Source: Rallus limicola (lineage: Eukaryota; Chordata; Aves; Gruiformes; Rallidae). Taken from it: 64,000 nucleotides of DNA. A program made the translations under genes and the position numbers. Shown here one piece after another: positions 23,027-31,776 of this stretch. The notes below the pieces were generated by a model. The model searched no databases. It was not told the DNA's origin and worked only from the letters and a program-made list of their open reading frames with translations. Location: contig JAKCOZ010000007.1 in the NCBI GenBank assembly GCA_022605955.1, positions 28,799,491 through 28,863,490 on the forward strand, read 5' to 3'. Position 1 is the stretch's first letter, and each line of letters begins with the position of its first letter.

Positions 23027-25417
23027 TCAAGCCCATCTATATGTTGCATCTCTCCCTTGATGACCTGAGGAATCATGAGCCCATCGAGCTATGAATAATT
23101 CACCTTTATGTTGCCAGTCTAGATCTACCTGAGCCACTTCAATCCTAGCAGCCTTATCTACCTGATGGTTGTTTTGATGTTCCTCCATGGCTCGACTCTT
23201 AGGTACATGGGCATCAACATGACGTACCTTTACAACAAGCCTCTCTAATCGGGTAGCAATGTCTTGCCATAAGTCAGCAGCCCATATGGGTTTGCCTCTA
23301 CGCTGCCAGTTGTTCTTTTTCCACTGTTGCAACCAACCCCACAGGGCATTAGCTACCATCCATGAGTCAGTATAAAGATAGAGCATTGGCCACTTTTCTC
23401 TCTCAGCAATGTCCAAGGCCAACTGGATGGCCTTCACCTCAGCAAATTGGCTTGATTCACCTTTTCCTTCAGTGGCTTCTGCTACTTGTCTGGTAGGACT
23501 CCATACAGCAGCTTTCCATCTTCGCTGCCTTCCCACAAGGCGACAGGAGCCATCGGTGAACAGGGCATATCGCTTCTCATTCTCTGGCAGTTTGTTGTAA
23601 GGTGGGGCTTCTTCAGCACGTGTCACCTCCTCGTCCTCTGGTGACATCCCAAAATCTTTGCCTTCTGGCCAGTCTGTGATCACTTCCACGATTCCTGGGC
23701 GATTAGGGTTTCCTATTCGAGCCCGCTGAGTAATTAGTGCAACCCACTTGCTCCACGTAGCATCAGTGGCATGGTGTGTAGAAGGGACCTTCCCTTTGAA
23801 CATCCAGCCCAGCACCGGCAGTCGGGGTGCCAGGAGGAGTTGAGCTTCAGTTCCAATCACTTCTGAAGCGGCTCGAACCCCTTCATAGGCGGCCAGTATT
23901 TCCTTTTCTGTTGGAGTATAATTGGCCTCAGATCCTTTGTAGGCCCGACTCCAAAACCCCAGTGGTCGACCTCTAGTCTCCCCTTGTGCTTTCTGCCAGA
24001 GACTCCAGGTAGGGCCATTCTCCCCGGCTGCAGTGTAAAGCACATTTTTAACATCTATCCCTGTCCGGACAGGCCCAAGGGCTACTGCATGGACTATCTC
24101 GCGTTTGATCTGTTCAAAGGCTTGCTGCTGCTCAGGGCCCCATTGGAAATCATTCTTCTTCCGAGTTACGTGGTAGAGTGGGCTCACAATGAGACTGTAG
24201 TTTGGGACATGCATTCGCCAAAAACCTATAACACCTAAGAAAGCTTGTGTTTCCTTTTTGTTGCTTGGTGGAGACATAGCTGCTATTTTATTGATAATGT
24301 CCATTGGGATCTGACGACGCCCATCCTGCCATTTTATTCCTAAAAACTGGATTTCTCGGGTAGGCCCCTTGACTTTACTTTGCTTTATAGCAAAACCAGC
24401 TTCCAAAAGGATTTGAATTATCCTTTTTCCTTTCTCAAATACTTCCTCTGCTGTATTGCCCCATACAATGATGTCATCAATATACTGCAGGTGCTCTGGG
24501 GCTTCACCCTTTTCCAGTGTGGTCTGGATTAGTCCATGGCAAATGGTGGGGCTGTGTTTCCACCCCTGGGGCAGACGATTCCACGTGTATTGGATGCCCC
24601 TCCAAGTGAAAGCAAATTGTGGCCTGCACTCTGGCGCCAGTGGTATTGAGAAGAAAGCATTTGCAATGTCAATTGTGGCATACCACTTGGCTGCCTTTGA
24701 CTCCAATTCATACTGCAGTTCCAGCATGTCTGGTACAGCAGCACTCATACCTGGAGTGACTTCGTTTAGGCCACGATAATCCACTGTCAGCCTCCACTCT
24801 CCATCGGACTTCCGCACTGGCCATATGGGACTGTTAAAGGGTGAGCGGGTTCGGCTGATCACCCCTTGATTCTCTAGTTGACGAATCAGCTTATGGATGG
24901 GGATCAGGGAATCCCTGTTAGTACGGTATTGTCTCCTGTGCACCGTCGTTGTAGCAATTGGCACCTGCTGTTCTTCAACCTTCAATAACCCCACAACAGA
25001 AGGATCATCAGAGAGTCCAGGCAAGGCACGCAATTGCTCAGTGCCTTCTGTCTCCAAAGCAGCTATTCCAAAAGCCCACCGGTACCCTTTTGGGTCCTTA
25101 AAATAACCTCTACGGAGGTAATCTATACCTAAAATGCATGGAGCTTCTGGGCCAGTCACAATTGGGTGTTTCTCCCAGTCCTTCCCAGTTAAGCTCACTT
25201 CAGCCTCTAACACAGTCAATTGTTGGGATCCACCTGTCACTCCAGAAATGCTGACAGGTTTTGTCCCTACATGATTCGATGGCATTATCGTACACTGGGC
25301 ACCAGTATCCACCAGAGCCTTGTACTCTTGTGGGTCTGACATGCCAGGCCATCTGATCCACACAGTCCAATAAACACGGTTATCCCTCTCCTCCACCTGG
25401 CTGGAGGCAGGGCCCCT
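23027..25417 (-). CDS. pol: Pol: protease, reverse transcriptase, RNase H (ends at in-frame TGA)
   Basis: Replication polyprotein, same frame as gag and open from the codon after the gag TAG. Numbering from the GTG at 25396: aspartic protease DTGA at 30-33 with ILGIDYL at 88-94; reverse transcriptase with WRLTVDYRGLN at 201-211, first catalytic Asp at 243 (TIDIANAFF), LPQGWKHSP at 275-283 and the YIDD box at 305-308; RNase H with FTDGS (Asp615), Glu653, YTDSW (Asp677) and QVDKAA (Asp748). The H-x4-H half of the integrase zinc site is at 774-779, ten codons before the TGA at 23029-23027. All catalytic residues listed are present. There is no ATG start near the 5' end, so expression as a Gag-Pol product is likely. 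Confidence 0.93.
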   Translation of the reverse strand, partial: RGPASSQVEERDNRVYWTVWIRWPGMSDPQEYKALVDTGAQCTIMPSNHVGTKPVSISGVTGGSQQLTVLEAEVSLTGKDWEKHPIVTGPEAPCILGIDYLRRGYFKDPKGYRWAFGIAALETEGTEQLRALPGLSDDPSVVGLLKVEEQQVPIATTTVHRRQYRTNRDSLIPIHKLIRQLENQGVISRTRSPFNSPIWPVRKSDGEWRLTVDYRGLNEVTPGMSAAVPDMLELQYELESKAAKWYATIDIANAFFSIPLAPECRPQFAFTWRGIQYTWNRLPQGWKHSPTICHGLIQTTLEKGEAPEHLQYIDDIIVWGNTAEEVFEKGKRIIQILLEAGFAIKQSKVKGPTREIQFLGIKWQDGRRQIPMDIINKIAAMSPPSNKKETQAFLGVIGFWRMHVPNYSLIVSPLYHVTRKKNDFQWGPEQQQAFEQIKREIVHAVALGPVRTGIDVKNVLYTAAGENGPTWSLWQKAQGETRGRPLGFWSRAYKGSEANYTPTEKEILAAYEGVRAASEVIGTEAQLLLAPRLPVLGWMFKGKVPSTHHATDATWSKWVALITQRARIGNPNRPGIVEVITDWPEGKDFGMSPEDEEVTRAEEAPPYNKLPENEKRYALFTDGSCRLVGRQRRWKAAVWSPTRQVAEATEGKGESSQFAEVKAIQLALDIAEREKWPMLYLYTDSWMVANALWGWLQQWKKNNWQRRGKPIWAADLWQDIATRLERLVVKVRHVDAHVPKSRAMEEHQNNHQVDKAARIEVAQVDLDWQHKGELFIARWAHDSSGHQGRDATYRWA

Positions 25418-25420
25418 CTA
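25390..25420 (-). promoter_or_regulatory. Putative gag stop-readthrough signal (TAG plus hairpin)
   Basis: Gag ends with TAG at 25420-25418 and Pol continues in the same frame. Ten nt after the TAG is a perfect 6-bp stem: CCTCCA (25407-25402), loop GCCAGG (25401-25396), TGGAGG (25395-25390). Gammaretroviruses use a UAG followed after about 8 nt by a pseudoknot. That this is a readthrough element is inference; there is no ATG near the start of pol, which supports it. Confidence 0.65.
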
Positions 25421-27298
25421 TTGTTGCTGATCGTATTGGCTGCTCACTGGTGCAGCCTTCTTCCTGACAACATTGCGTTGTGCGATTCTTTTACCTCGAA
25501 GCTCATCTACTCGTGCCTGGAGGGCTGAGGTGGGCTGCATATGCCACTTCCTCATGTCCTCACCATGGTCACGCAGGTAAGACCACAGCTGCCCTCGCAC
25601 CGTGTCTCGTGGTGTGTACCTTCTGTATCCTCCCTTCTGGGATGATGGACGCTTTCTCCTAGTAGCTGCAACATTGCCCCAATGTTGGTCAAATCGTTTG
25701 ACCAGTTTCTCTACCGCTGCGATCATAGAGTGGGAAACATTGTCCTCATATTTCCGGAGTCGCCAGGACACTTGTTCTACAGTTGGTGGATATGCATCCT
25801 CCCAGTCTATTGATGCTAGTGAATTGGTGTGCCCTGCTGGTGCACTTCGTACAACCTTACGCCACATATCTGGGGTGCATATAACTTCATCAGGATCAGA
25901 GGGATTCTGTGTATTGTCCAGATCATAATAAATGATCTCCCGTACAGCTAATTCTCTCAGGTACTGGATAACTGCCTCTATGCTGTTACACTTGGGTGAG
26001 TGACATGTAATATATTCCTTTATGGGATACCTTTCCTCCACACTTGACAGTAGTCGCCTCCAGAGGCTGAGGATTTCTGGCTTTTTCCCAATTTCCTTGT
26101 CAATGCCTCCTTCTCTAGCTAGGGATCCCAACTGCTTGGCCTCCCTGCCATCTAATTCCAGACTACTGGCCCCTAGATCCCAGCATCGGAGCAACCAGGT
26201 GATGATGTGCTCACCTGGGCGGCGGCTGAAATCTTTTCGAACCTCACGCAGCTCACTCAGGGTCAGGGATCGTGTGACAATCTCTGGTTCTGCCTCTGCC
26301 TGAGATGCCTTAGATGGCCCTGCTCCATCCTGACATGCTCCAGATGGCCCTGCTTCATCATCATCATCCTTCACTACACGAACTGATTTCTTTGTGTGTT
26401 TCCTCTTTTGTACGGGAGCAACAGACACTGGCGGGGGTTGGTTTTTTGTTTTATCAGCAGTATCTGCTGTAGGGGTGGCAGTAGCTGCAGCATTGGTTGG
26501 ACTAGTGGCAGTAGCCACAGTGCTAGTCACAGAAGTTACAGTGGCTGCAGTGCCAGTCATAGGGGTTGCAGCAGCTGCAGCATTGGTTGGACTAGTTGCA
26601 GTAGCCACAGTACTAGTCACAGAAGTTACAGTAGCTGCAGTGCCAGTCATAGGGGTTGCAGCAGCTGCAGTCTTTGCTGGTTTGTTTTCATTCCTTTCCC
26701 TCTGACAGTGCTGACAGTACTGCCTGTTATCAAGCAGTGTTTTGTAAATAGTGGCCAGGGCCCAGCACAGTGCAGTAAGGTGTGCTTCTCTGGTAAACTT
26801 ACAGCAATTCCTTTTCAGATATGCAGTAACTTTACCAGGGTCCTGTAACTGCTCAGGAGTGAAACTCCAAGCCATTGGAAGTGAGAAAGTACCTAGGTAC
26901 CTGCCCATGCTCTGCCACATGCCCTGCCACTCATGTTTATCTGGCCTCGCAGAAAACTCTTGAGTGGTATTCATAAACCTCTGCTTAATATTTGACAACA
27001 ACTGAACCATCTGCACCAAAGCTAAAAACAACAAAATGCTAGTTTGAATATCCCAGGGATATTGGAAGTTTTTAAAAACTGCTAGCAGAGTTGTTGTATT
27101 TAGCCCAAAGGAAAAGAAAGCAGTACTCCCACCATACCAGCTGCCGTTTTTAAACCCACCCTGTCCATAAAATGAACAGGGCAGCAAGATCTCATATAAA
27201 TACCAGCACAAGTTCACAATCCTCGATATTCCTGTATCATAGACTGTTATCATAAAATACAAGAACAAGAGACATAGGAATAAATAACACAGCATCAT
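25418..27298 (-). CDS. gag: Gag-like polyprotein, 626 aa, hydrophobic N-terminus
   Basis: Structural polyprotein frame from ATG 27298 (a second ATG follows at once) to TAG at 25420-25418. An in-frame extension up to 27319 has no ATG and was not used. Regions: residues 1-21 strongly hydrophobic (MMLCYLFLCLLFLYFM), like a signal anchor; a second hydrophobic run at about 87-103; a CQHCQ pair near 195; a Thr/Ala-rich tandem repeat at 214-273; an acidic KDDDDE patch near 311; then a charged helical domain (RRPGEHIITWLLRCWDLG) that I take as capsid-like by position and character; and a basic C-terminus with RRKRPSSQKGGYRR. No CCHC zinc knuckle and no Gly2 myristoylation site. It is uninterrupted. 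I infer Gag from position before PR-RT; I do not recognise the N-terminal half. Confidence 0.8.
   Translation of the reverse strand: MMLCYLFLCLLFLYFMITVYDTGISRIVNLCWYLYEILLPCSFYGQGGFKNGSWYGGSTAFFSFGLNTTTLLAVFKNFQYPWDIQTSILLFLALVQMVQLLSNIKQRFMNTTQEFSARPDKHEWQGMWQSMGRYLGTFSLPMAWSFTPEQLQDPGKVTAYLKRNCCKFTREAHLTALCWALATIYKTLLDNRQYCQHCQRERNENKPAKTAAAATPMTGTAATVTSVTSTVATATSPTNAAAAATPMTGTAATVTSVTSTVATATSPTNAAATATPTADTADKTKNQPPPVSVAPVQKRKHTKKSVRVVKDDDDEAGPSGACQDGAGPSKASQAEAEPEIVTRSLTLSELREVRKDFSRRPGEHIITWLLRCWDLGASSLELDGREAKQLGSLAREGGIDKEIGKKPEILSLWRRLLSSVEERYPIKEYITCHSPKCNSIEAVIQYLRELAVREIIYYDLDNTQNPSDPDEVICTPDMWRKVVRSAPAGHTNSLASIDWEDAYPPTVEQVSWRLRKYEDNVSHSMIAAVEKLVKRFDQHWGNVAATRRKRPSSQKGGYRRYTPRDTVRGQLWSYLRDHGEDMRKWHMQPTSALQARVDELRGKRIAQRNVVRKKAAPVSSQYDQQQ
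26491..26670 (-). repeat. 90-bp tandem repeat inside gag (2 copies plus partial)
   Basis: Two adjacent 90-bp units (26491-26580 and 26581-26670), each coding 30 residues rich in Thr, Ala and Val (TVTSVTSTVATATSPTN and ATPMTGTAA), with a partial unit at about 26470-26490. The units differ at a few bases and keep the frame. Confidence 0.9.
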
Positions 27299-27391
27299 GA
27301 TCGGAGACTGCTTAAACAACAGTTCTTATCACAACTTTGTCTTAATTGCAATCGCGTCAGGGTCAGATCTACCGTTATCCCAACCTTTCGA
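27299..27391 (-). other. Proviral 5' leader between PBS and gag
   Basis: About 93 nt between the PBS and the first gag ATG, short for a retroviral leader, so any packaging signal here would have to be compact or extend into gag. No splice donor is obvious, in keeping with the absence of env. Confidence 0.6.
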
Positions 27392-27409
27392 GCCCCACGT
27401 TGGGCGCCA
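27392..27409 (-). promoter_or_regulatory. Primer binding site, tRNA-Lys(1,2) type
   Basis: Minus strand reads TGGCGCCCAACGTGGGGC, which I recognise as the complement of the tRNA-Lys1,2 3' end used by spumaviruses and some lentiviruses and betaretroviruses. It starts 7 nt after the end of the 5' LTR, slightly farther than usual. Confidence 0.85.
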
Positions 27410-27416
27410 AAAAGAC

Positions 27417-28007
27417 TGTCGTGGTTTCACCCCGGCTTGGGCCGAGATCCACGCAGCTGCCTGCTCCTTAAAGTAAAAGAGCAGGAGAAAAGGGAAAAAG
27501 GGGAGGGGGGAAACAAGGGAAGGGAAAAGGAAGGGGCAAATAACTCCAAAACCAAGAAACTAAGAGGCCCGTGGGTTGGGATAAGGATAGTTTACTAAGA
27601 TAACAGAAAAATAAAATATATACAATGCTAACAGGACTATAGAGCAAAAGAATATGAAAATATTGATACACAATGCAGTTTCTCACCGAACCACACAACT
27701 CAGGCCGTACCACCCAGAGCCGTCCCGGAACCCGACCGTCCCCCAAGACCCTCGCGTCCCGGCCGCTCGCGTCCCGGAACCGCCGCCCCTTCTTCCTCCC
27801 ATCAGCCCCCCTTTATCCTGGGCAGGACGTAATTGGCATGGAATACTCTCTTTGGCCCATCTGGGTCACCTGTCCTGGCATTGACTGTCTGACTGCAACT
27901 AAAAACATCAGGGTGTTATCAGCACTGCTTTCATTTTAACTCCCAAACACAGCATTCCATCCGCTGCTACAAATGAAATTAACTCTATCCTGACTGAAAC
28001 CAGGACA
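27417..28007 (-). repeat. 5' LTR of the provirus
   Basis: In viral sense it starts TGTCCTGGTTTCAG at 28007 and ends GGTGAAACCACGACA at 27417. A GATAAAG TATA-like box lies at 27817-27812; AGTAAA at 27596-27591 sits where related bird LTRs carry the polyA signal. The middle is CpG-rich. It is the same length as, and looks identical to, the LTR at 21135-21725. Its outer end is 477 bp from EIF3H exon 6. Confidence 0.95.
27812..27817 (-). promoter_or_regulatory. TATA-like box in 5' LTR
   Basis: Minus strand reads GATAAA inside GGATAAAGGG, ahead of the CpG-rich part of the LTR. It is the only TATA-like sequence suitably placed; transcription would start roughly 25-30 nt further on. Confidence 0.5.
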
Positions 28008-28012
28008 GGTAT
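28008..28012. repeat. Target-site duplication, right copy (GGTAT)
   Basis: Matches 21130-21134 exactly; the host sequence resumes with catgaatt after it. Confidence 0.9.
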
Positions 28013-28484
28013 CATGAATTAAAAGTCACAATCACCTGATCTGTACCACTACCTATTGACACCAAAGAGGACTAAAAGCCATTTTCAACCAGAGAACATT
28101 CTCCTGTCTTTTAAATACAGACAGTCCTCTTTCCTTCCTAGATGTTTGACTACATGGGATTGTATTAAATTAGTTTCTTTTGAGGCGATTCACTTGCAGT
28201 TTTAACTCTCTCATTTCATTTGCTAAATCTCTAATCCCAGTGTCCACAACACATTTATCAGTGATTTTGGTTTGTCATAAACCACTAACATCATAAAATA
28301 CTAAAGAGAACAATGCACTTTACATGTCAGCAGAACTGAATCCATTTGGTAATACCCCACTATGTTTCTAAATGAATTTTATCTTGCTTAGATCCAAACT
28401 CATCTGTTTGGATGACATCATGCAAACAGCATTTTGTGGAGAAAAAAAAAACCCCTCTCAATTCAGGTTTTCCATGTTACCAAC

Positions 28485-28605
28485 CTGGTGTTTCTGCTGC
28501 TGCTGTTTGCTGACATTCCTCAGGTAAGTATTGTATTTCACAATGTCTTGACTCATCTCATCCACTCTGTCCATCAGCAGCTGCAGACTCTTCCCGAGGT
28601 GATTA
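28485..28605 (-). CDS. EIF3H: EIF3H exon 6
   Basis: A 121-nt exon encoding [20 protein letters not shown] and then [10 protein letters not shown] and a KQQQQKHQ end; the first base completes a Ser codon from exon 5. It forms a long helix of the C-terminal region. The donor that keeps frame with exon 7 is CAG followed by GTTGGT, a weak match to consensus; a GTAACA sits four bases further on but would shift the frame. The 5' LTR of the provirus starts only 477 bases downstream of this exon in transcript sense. Confidence 0.97.
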
Positions 28606-28701
28606 CTGAAATATAAAAAACATTAATGAAAGATTTATCTATTTATTAAAAAAAAAGAAAAAGGCAAAATAAAAAAAAAGATTTGACATTTTAAATGCAT
28701 A

Positions 28702-29880
28702 GAATCACAGAATGGTTTGGGTTGGAAGGGACCTCAAAGCTTACATAATTCCAACCCCCCTGCCATGGGCAGGGACACCCTCCACTAGACCAGGCTGCCC
28801 AAAGCCCCATCCAACCTGGCCTTGAACCACTGCCAGGGAGGGGGCAGCCACAGCTTCTCTGGACAGCCTGTGCCAGGGACTCACCACCTGCATGGTGAAG
28901 GATTTCTTCCTAATGTCTGGTCTGAATCTACGCTTCTTCAGCTTAAGGAGGAGTATTCACCTTGTCCTATCTCTAAATGCCATTATAAACATTCCTGCTC
29001 GATTCATTGTAGTCTCTTTCAGATTTTGGAAGGCTGCTAACAAGGTCTCTTTGGAGCCATCTTCTCTCCAGACTGAACAAGCCCAGCCTGGAGCTGTGTT
29101 TGGGATTGCCCTGACCCACGCATAGGACCTTGTGGAACTTTATACAGTTTACACAGGACCACCTCTCACGCCTGTCAATGTCCTTCTGGAGGCCATCCCT
29201 TCCCTCCAGTGGGATGCTGCACACAGCTTGATCTCATCAGCAAACCTGCTCAGAGCACACTCAGTTCCACTGCCCGTGTCTCCAACAAAGACATCAAACA
29301 GTGCCAGTCCCACCATCGACCCCTGTGCAACACCACCTGTCACCAGCCTCCACTTGGACACTGCGACTCTGAGTGCCACCATCCAGCCAAATCCTCATCC
29401 CCCAAGAGGTCCCTCTGTCAAATCCCTGGCTCTCCACTTCAGAGACAGGGATGCCATGTGGGACAGTGTCAAACAAGTCCAGGTAGATGATGTCAGCTGC
29501 TCTTCCCTTATCCACCAACACTGTAACCCAGTCATAGAAGGCCCCCAGATCAGTCAGGCATGGTTTTCCCTTTGTGAAGCCATGTTGGCTGTCACTGATC
29601 GTGTCCTTACTTTCCATGTGCCTGAGCACAGGTTCCAGGAGGATCTGCTCCATGATCTGGCTGTGCACAGAGCTGAGACTGACCAGCCTGTAGTTCCCCA
29701 TGTCTTCCTTTTTCCCTTTTTTAAAATGGGGGTTATGTTTCCCCTTTTACAGTCAGCAGGAGCTTCATTGTATTGCCATGGCTTCACAAATCTGATGTGA
29801 GTGGCTTAGCAACTTTTTCTGCCAGTTCTCCCAGGACCCACAGATTCACTTCAGTCATTTGACCAGCATTTCTGCACTAA
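28702..29880 (-). repeat. CR1 LINE, 3' end plus internal RT region with internal deletion, minus strand
   Basis: Plus strand starts agaatcacagaatggtttgg (CR1 3' terminus) and runs to about 29080 as normal CR1 3' DNA. It then switches at GCCCAGCC into the reverse-transcriptase core (29084-29683), skipping roughly 100 codons that other copies have between the RLG and LFSLE motifs. The ORF2 upstream part (PADCKRGNITPILKKGK) reaches about 29790. In gene orientation it lies 96 nt upstream of the EIF3H exon 6 acceptor, in intron 5, in sense. Confidence 0.88.
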
Positions 29881-31746
29881 TGGCACAGTGCACAAATTTT
29901 TAAGTTTCTGGTTATCTTTCTTTGTCTATTTATTTGATGAGATTTTATATGATGCCTCCTCTAGCATCCCGGCCACATTTCAAATATCACATTTAAGTGT
30001 TAGGGACTTTGCAAGGGACCCAGTAGCTATGAAAAAACAACATATTTCATTATTTTACATGACATTGAAGATGCAGATGAAATATTTGAAAGAAAAATCA
30101 TTATATTTTCTGACATGCAACCCTGAATAATGTTTCCAAGAGATGTCTTCAAAGAGTTTGGATTCAAGTTACCGCTAGCTTTTTCACAAATATTTCACCA
30201 TCACTCTGCTGGGATAGTTAAATACTCTTCAGAACTCCATCTCATTAACTAGTCTATCAAACCACACCTAGAAGTTCAGCAGAAATCGCTTGATCTTAGT
30301 TGTTGAGAGGGAGTGTTGCGTCCAGTCCCGCCAGCTCCACATTCCATACCTTAGGCAACGTGGAAGCAGCTAGGTTGGGCGCGTCCAGTTCTAGTTATGC
30401 GATCTACTGACTTGGCCAGACAAATGCAGTCTGTTAAACAACTTTTATTGTAACCATTTTTAGCAGTGGATTCAGTATTTTGCAGGAATGCTCAACTTAA
30501 GCTATAGCTTCCAAGTTAAAGTTTTGGAAGTTTTTAGATTGGTGCCCATGGAGACAGTATTCATCCTACATTGGGCTAACAGGGTAACGCAGTAGAAGGA
30601 GGACACTTACTGCTGTCTACTGATCCCTTTGATCAGAAGGCAGTTTGATCTCTAAGACTTACCCAGTCCTACTTGGCTGAAGACCAGTGACTCAAAAAGC
30701 TAAATTCCGTATTTCTCTTCCTCAACTGAAATCCACTACCTTTCCTCAGAGTTTCTTTCAAATAAGAATAGTTTGGTGCACTTCTATCATATCCTTCAGT
30801 CACTGCTTTTTTAATGTCTTTTACAATGCATTCCCACCATCATTCAGCCTACAGACTGGGGAAACTAGCTGGAAGAAACAGGCATAAAGTGAAAAGGAAG
30901 CCACATATGTAATACTATGCACATCACTTTTGAAGTGTAAGTTATTCCCCAAATCTATACTTAAGAGAGAGAAAGAAGCTGGTAACATACACAGGATACA
31001 TACAGAGGATACCTGCTGAGAAGGTAGCTGAAGACACCCCTCTCTCCAAGTACTAGGCCAGCAATTTCCCTAGCTGAGCTGCCCGCTCCCTGAACAAAGG
31101 CTGTATCAGTAGCTTCAGTCCACTATTTACAAGCCAGAACTTTAAATCTCAGTTGTGTACAGGGGCAGATGGTGAGGAGGACTTCAGCTATGCAGCAGCA
31201 AGAAAGGCGCCACTATAATAATTATTTTTAAACTTCTTGGGTTTTTTTTGGTTGAGCATTTCAAGCACATGATATTTAAAACTGTGGAATATTGCCATGG
31301 CTAGGGGTGTGCATATTTTCAGTTTTTTATAGAGTTTATATATCACAGAGTTAGTGTTAGAACTGGGTATTATCAGAAATGCCATGTAGGTACATGCTAA
31401 TGCCTTGTAGGGTATGTGGACACCAGGAATACTTAATTATTTTACAGATAGTGTCATATGAAATATAGTGGTTACAAAGAACGATTTTATGTAAATCTCC
31501 CTGGGACCAGCTCAGTACAGCAGAATGCAGAAACAGAGAGTTATTGTTAGAAGTTGCAGTAATACAGTGTTTGCTCTCATTGCCAGGGAAACAAAAAGCT
31601 AAAAACAGATAACTTAAACAGATGTGAACTGAGACATGAAGTGATAAGTATGCTGCAAATACAGGACCAGTTTCTCCTCAGTTCTCATGTGGCAGATACC
31701 TTTTTTTTGTTCCATCTTTTTAAAAAAATAGACCAATAGGAAGCAA

Positions 31747-31776
31747 TGTGTGTGTGTATATATATATATATATATT
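31747..31776. repeat. (TG)n(TA)n microsatellite
   Basis: TG repeats passing into TA repeats in EIF3H intron 5. Confidence 0.97.

Larger units (their letters stand above)
21135..28007 (-). mobile_element. Full-length endogenous retrovirus (LTR-gag-pol-LTR, no env)
   Basis: A provirus of 6,873 bp read on the minus strand. Order in viral sense: 5' LTR (28007-27417), PBS, 118-nt leader, gag, TAG, pol (PR-RT-RH-IN), about 500 nt untranslated, polypurine tract, 3' LTR (21725-21135). The LTRs are both 591 bp, start TG and end CA, and I see no difference between them. The 5-bp duplication GGTAT flanks the element. Five-base duplications and the Pol type point to an ERVL/class III-like virus, while the Lys-type PBS is like spumaviruses; the class is therefore tentative. 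It sits in EIF3H intron 6 in the sense orientation. LTR identity and CpG-rich LTRs suggest a recent insertion. Confidence 0.95.
19132..28484 (-). other. EIF3H: EIF3H intron 6
   Basis: 9.35 kb, of which 6.87 kb is the sense-oriented provirus; without it the intron would be about 2.5 kb. Also holds a short CR1 end at 20993. Confidence 0.9.

Noticed and set aside
26461..26680. Possible CRISPR-like array
   Set aside because: The units are contiguous 90-bp direct repeats inside a coding frame, without spacers, in a bird genome.
26394..26848. Plus-strand frames with Val/Ala or Ser/Gly-rich repeats
   Set aside because: They are antisense reads of the 90-bp tandem repeat in gag.
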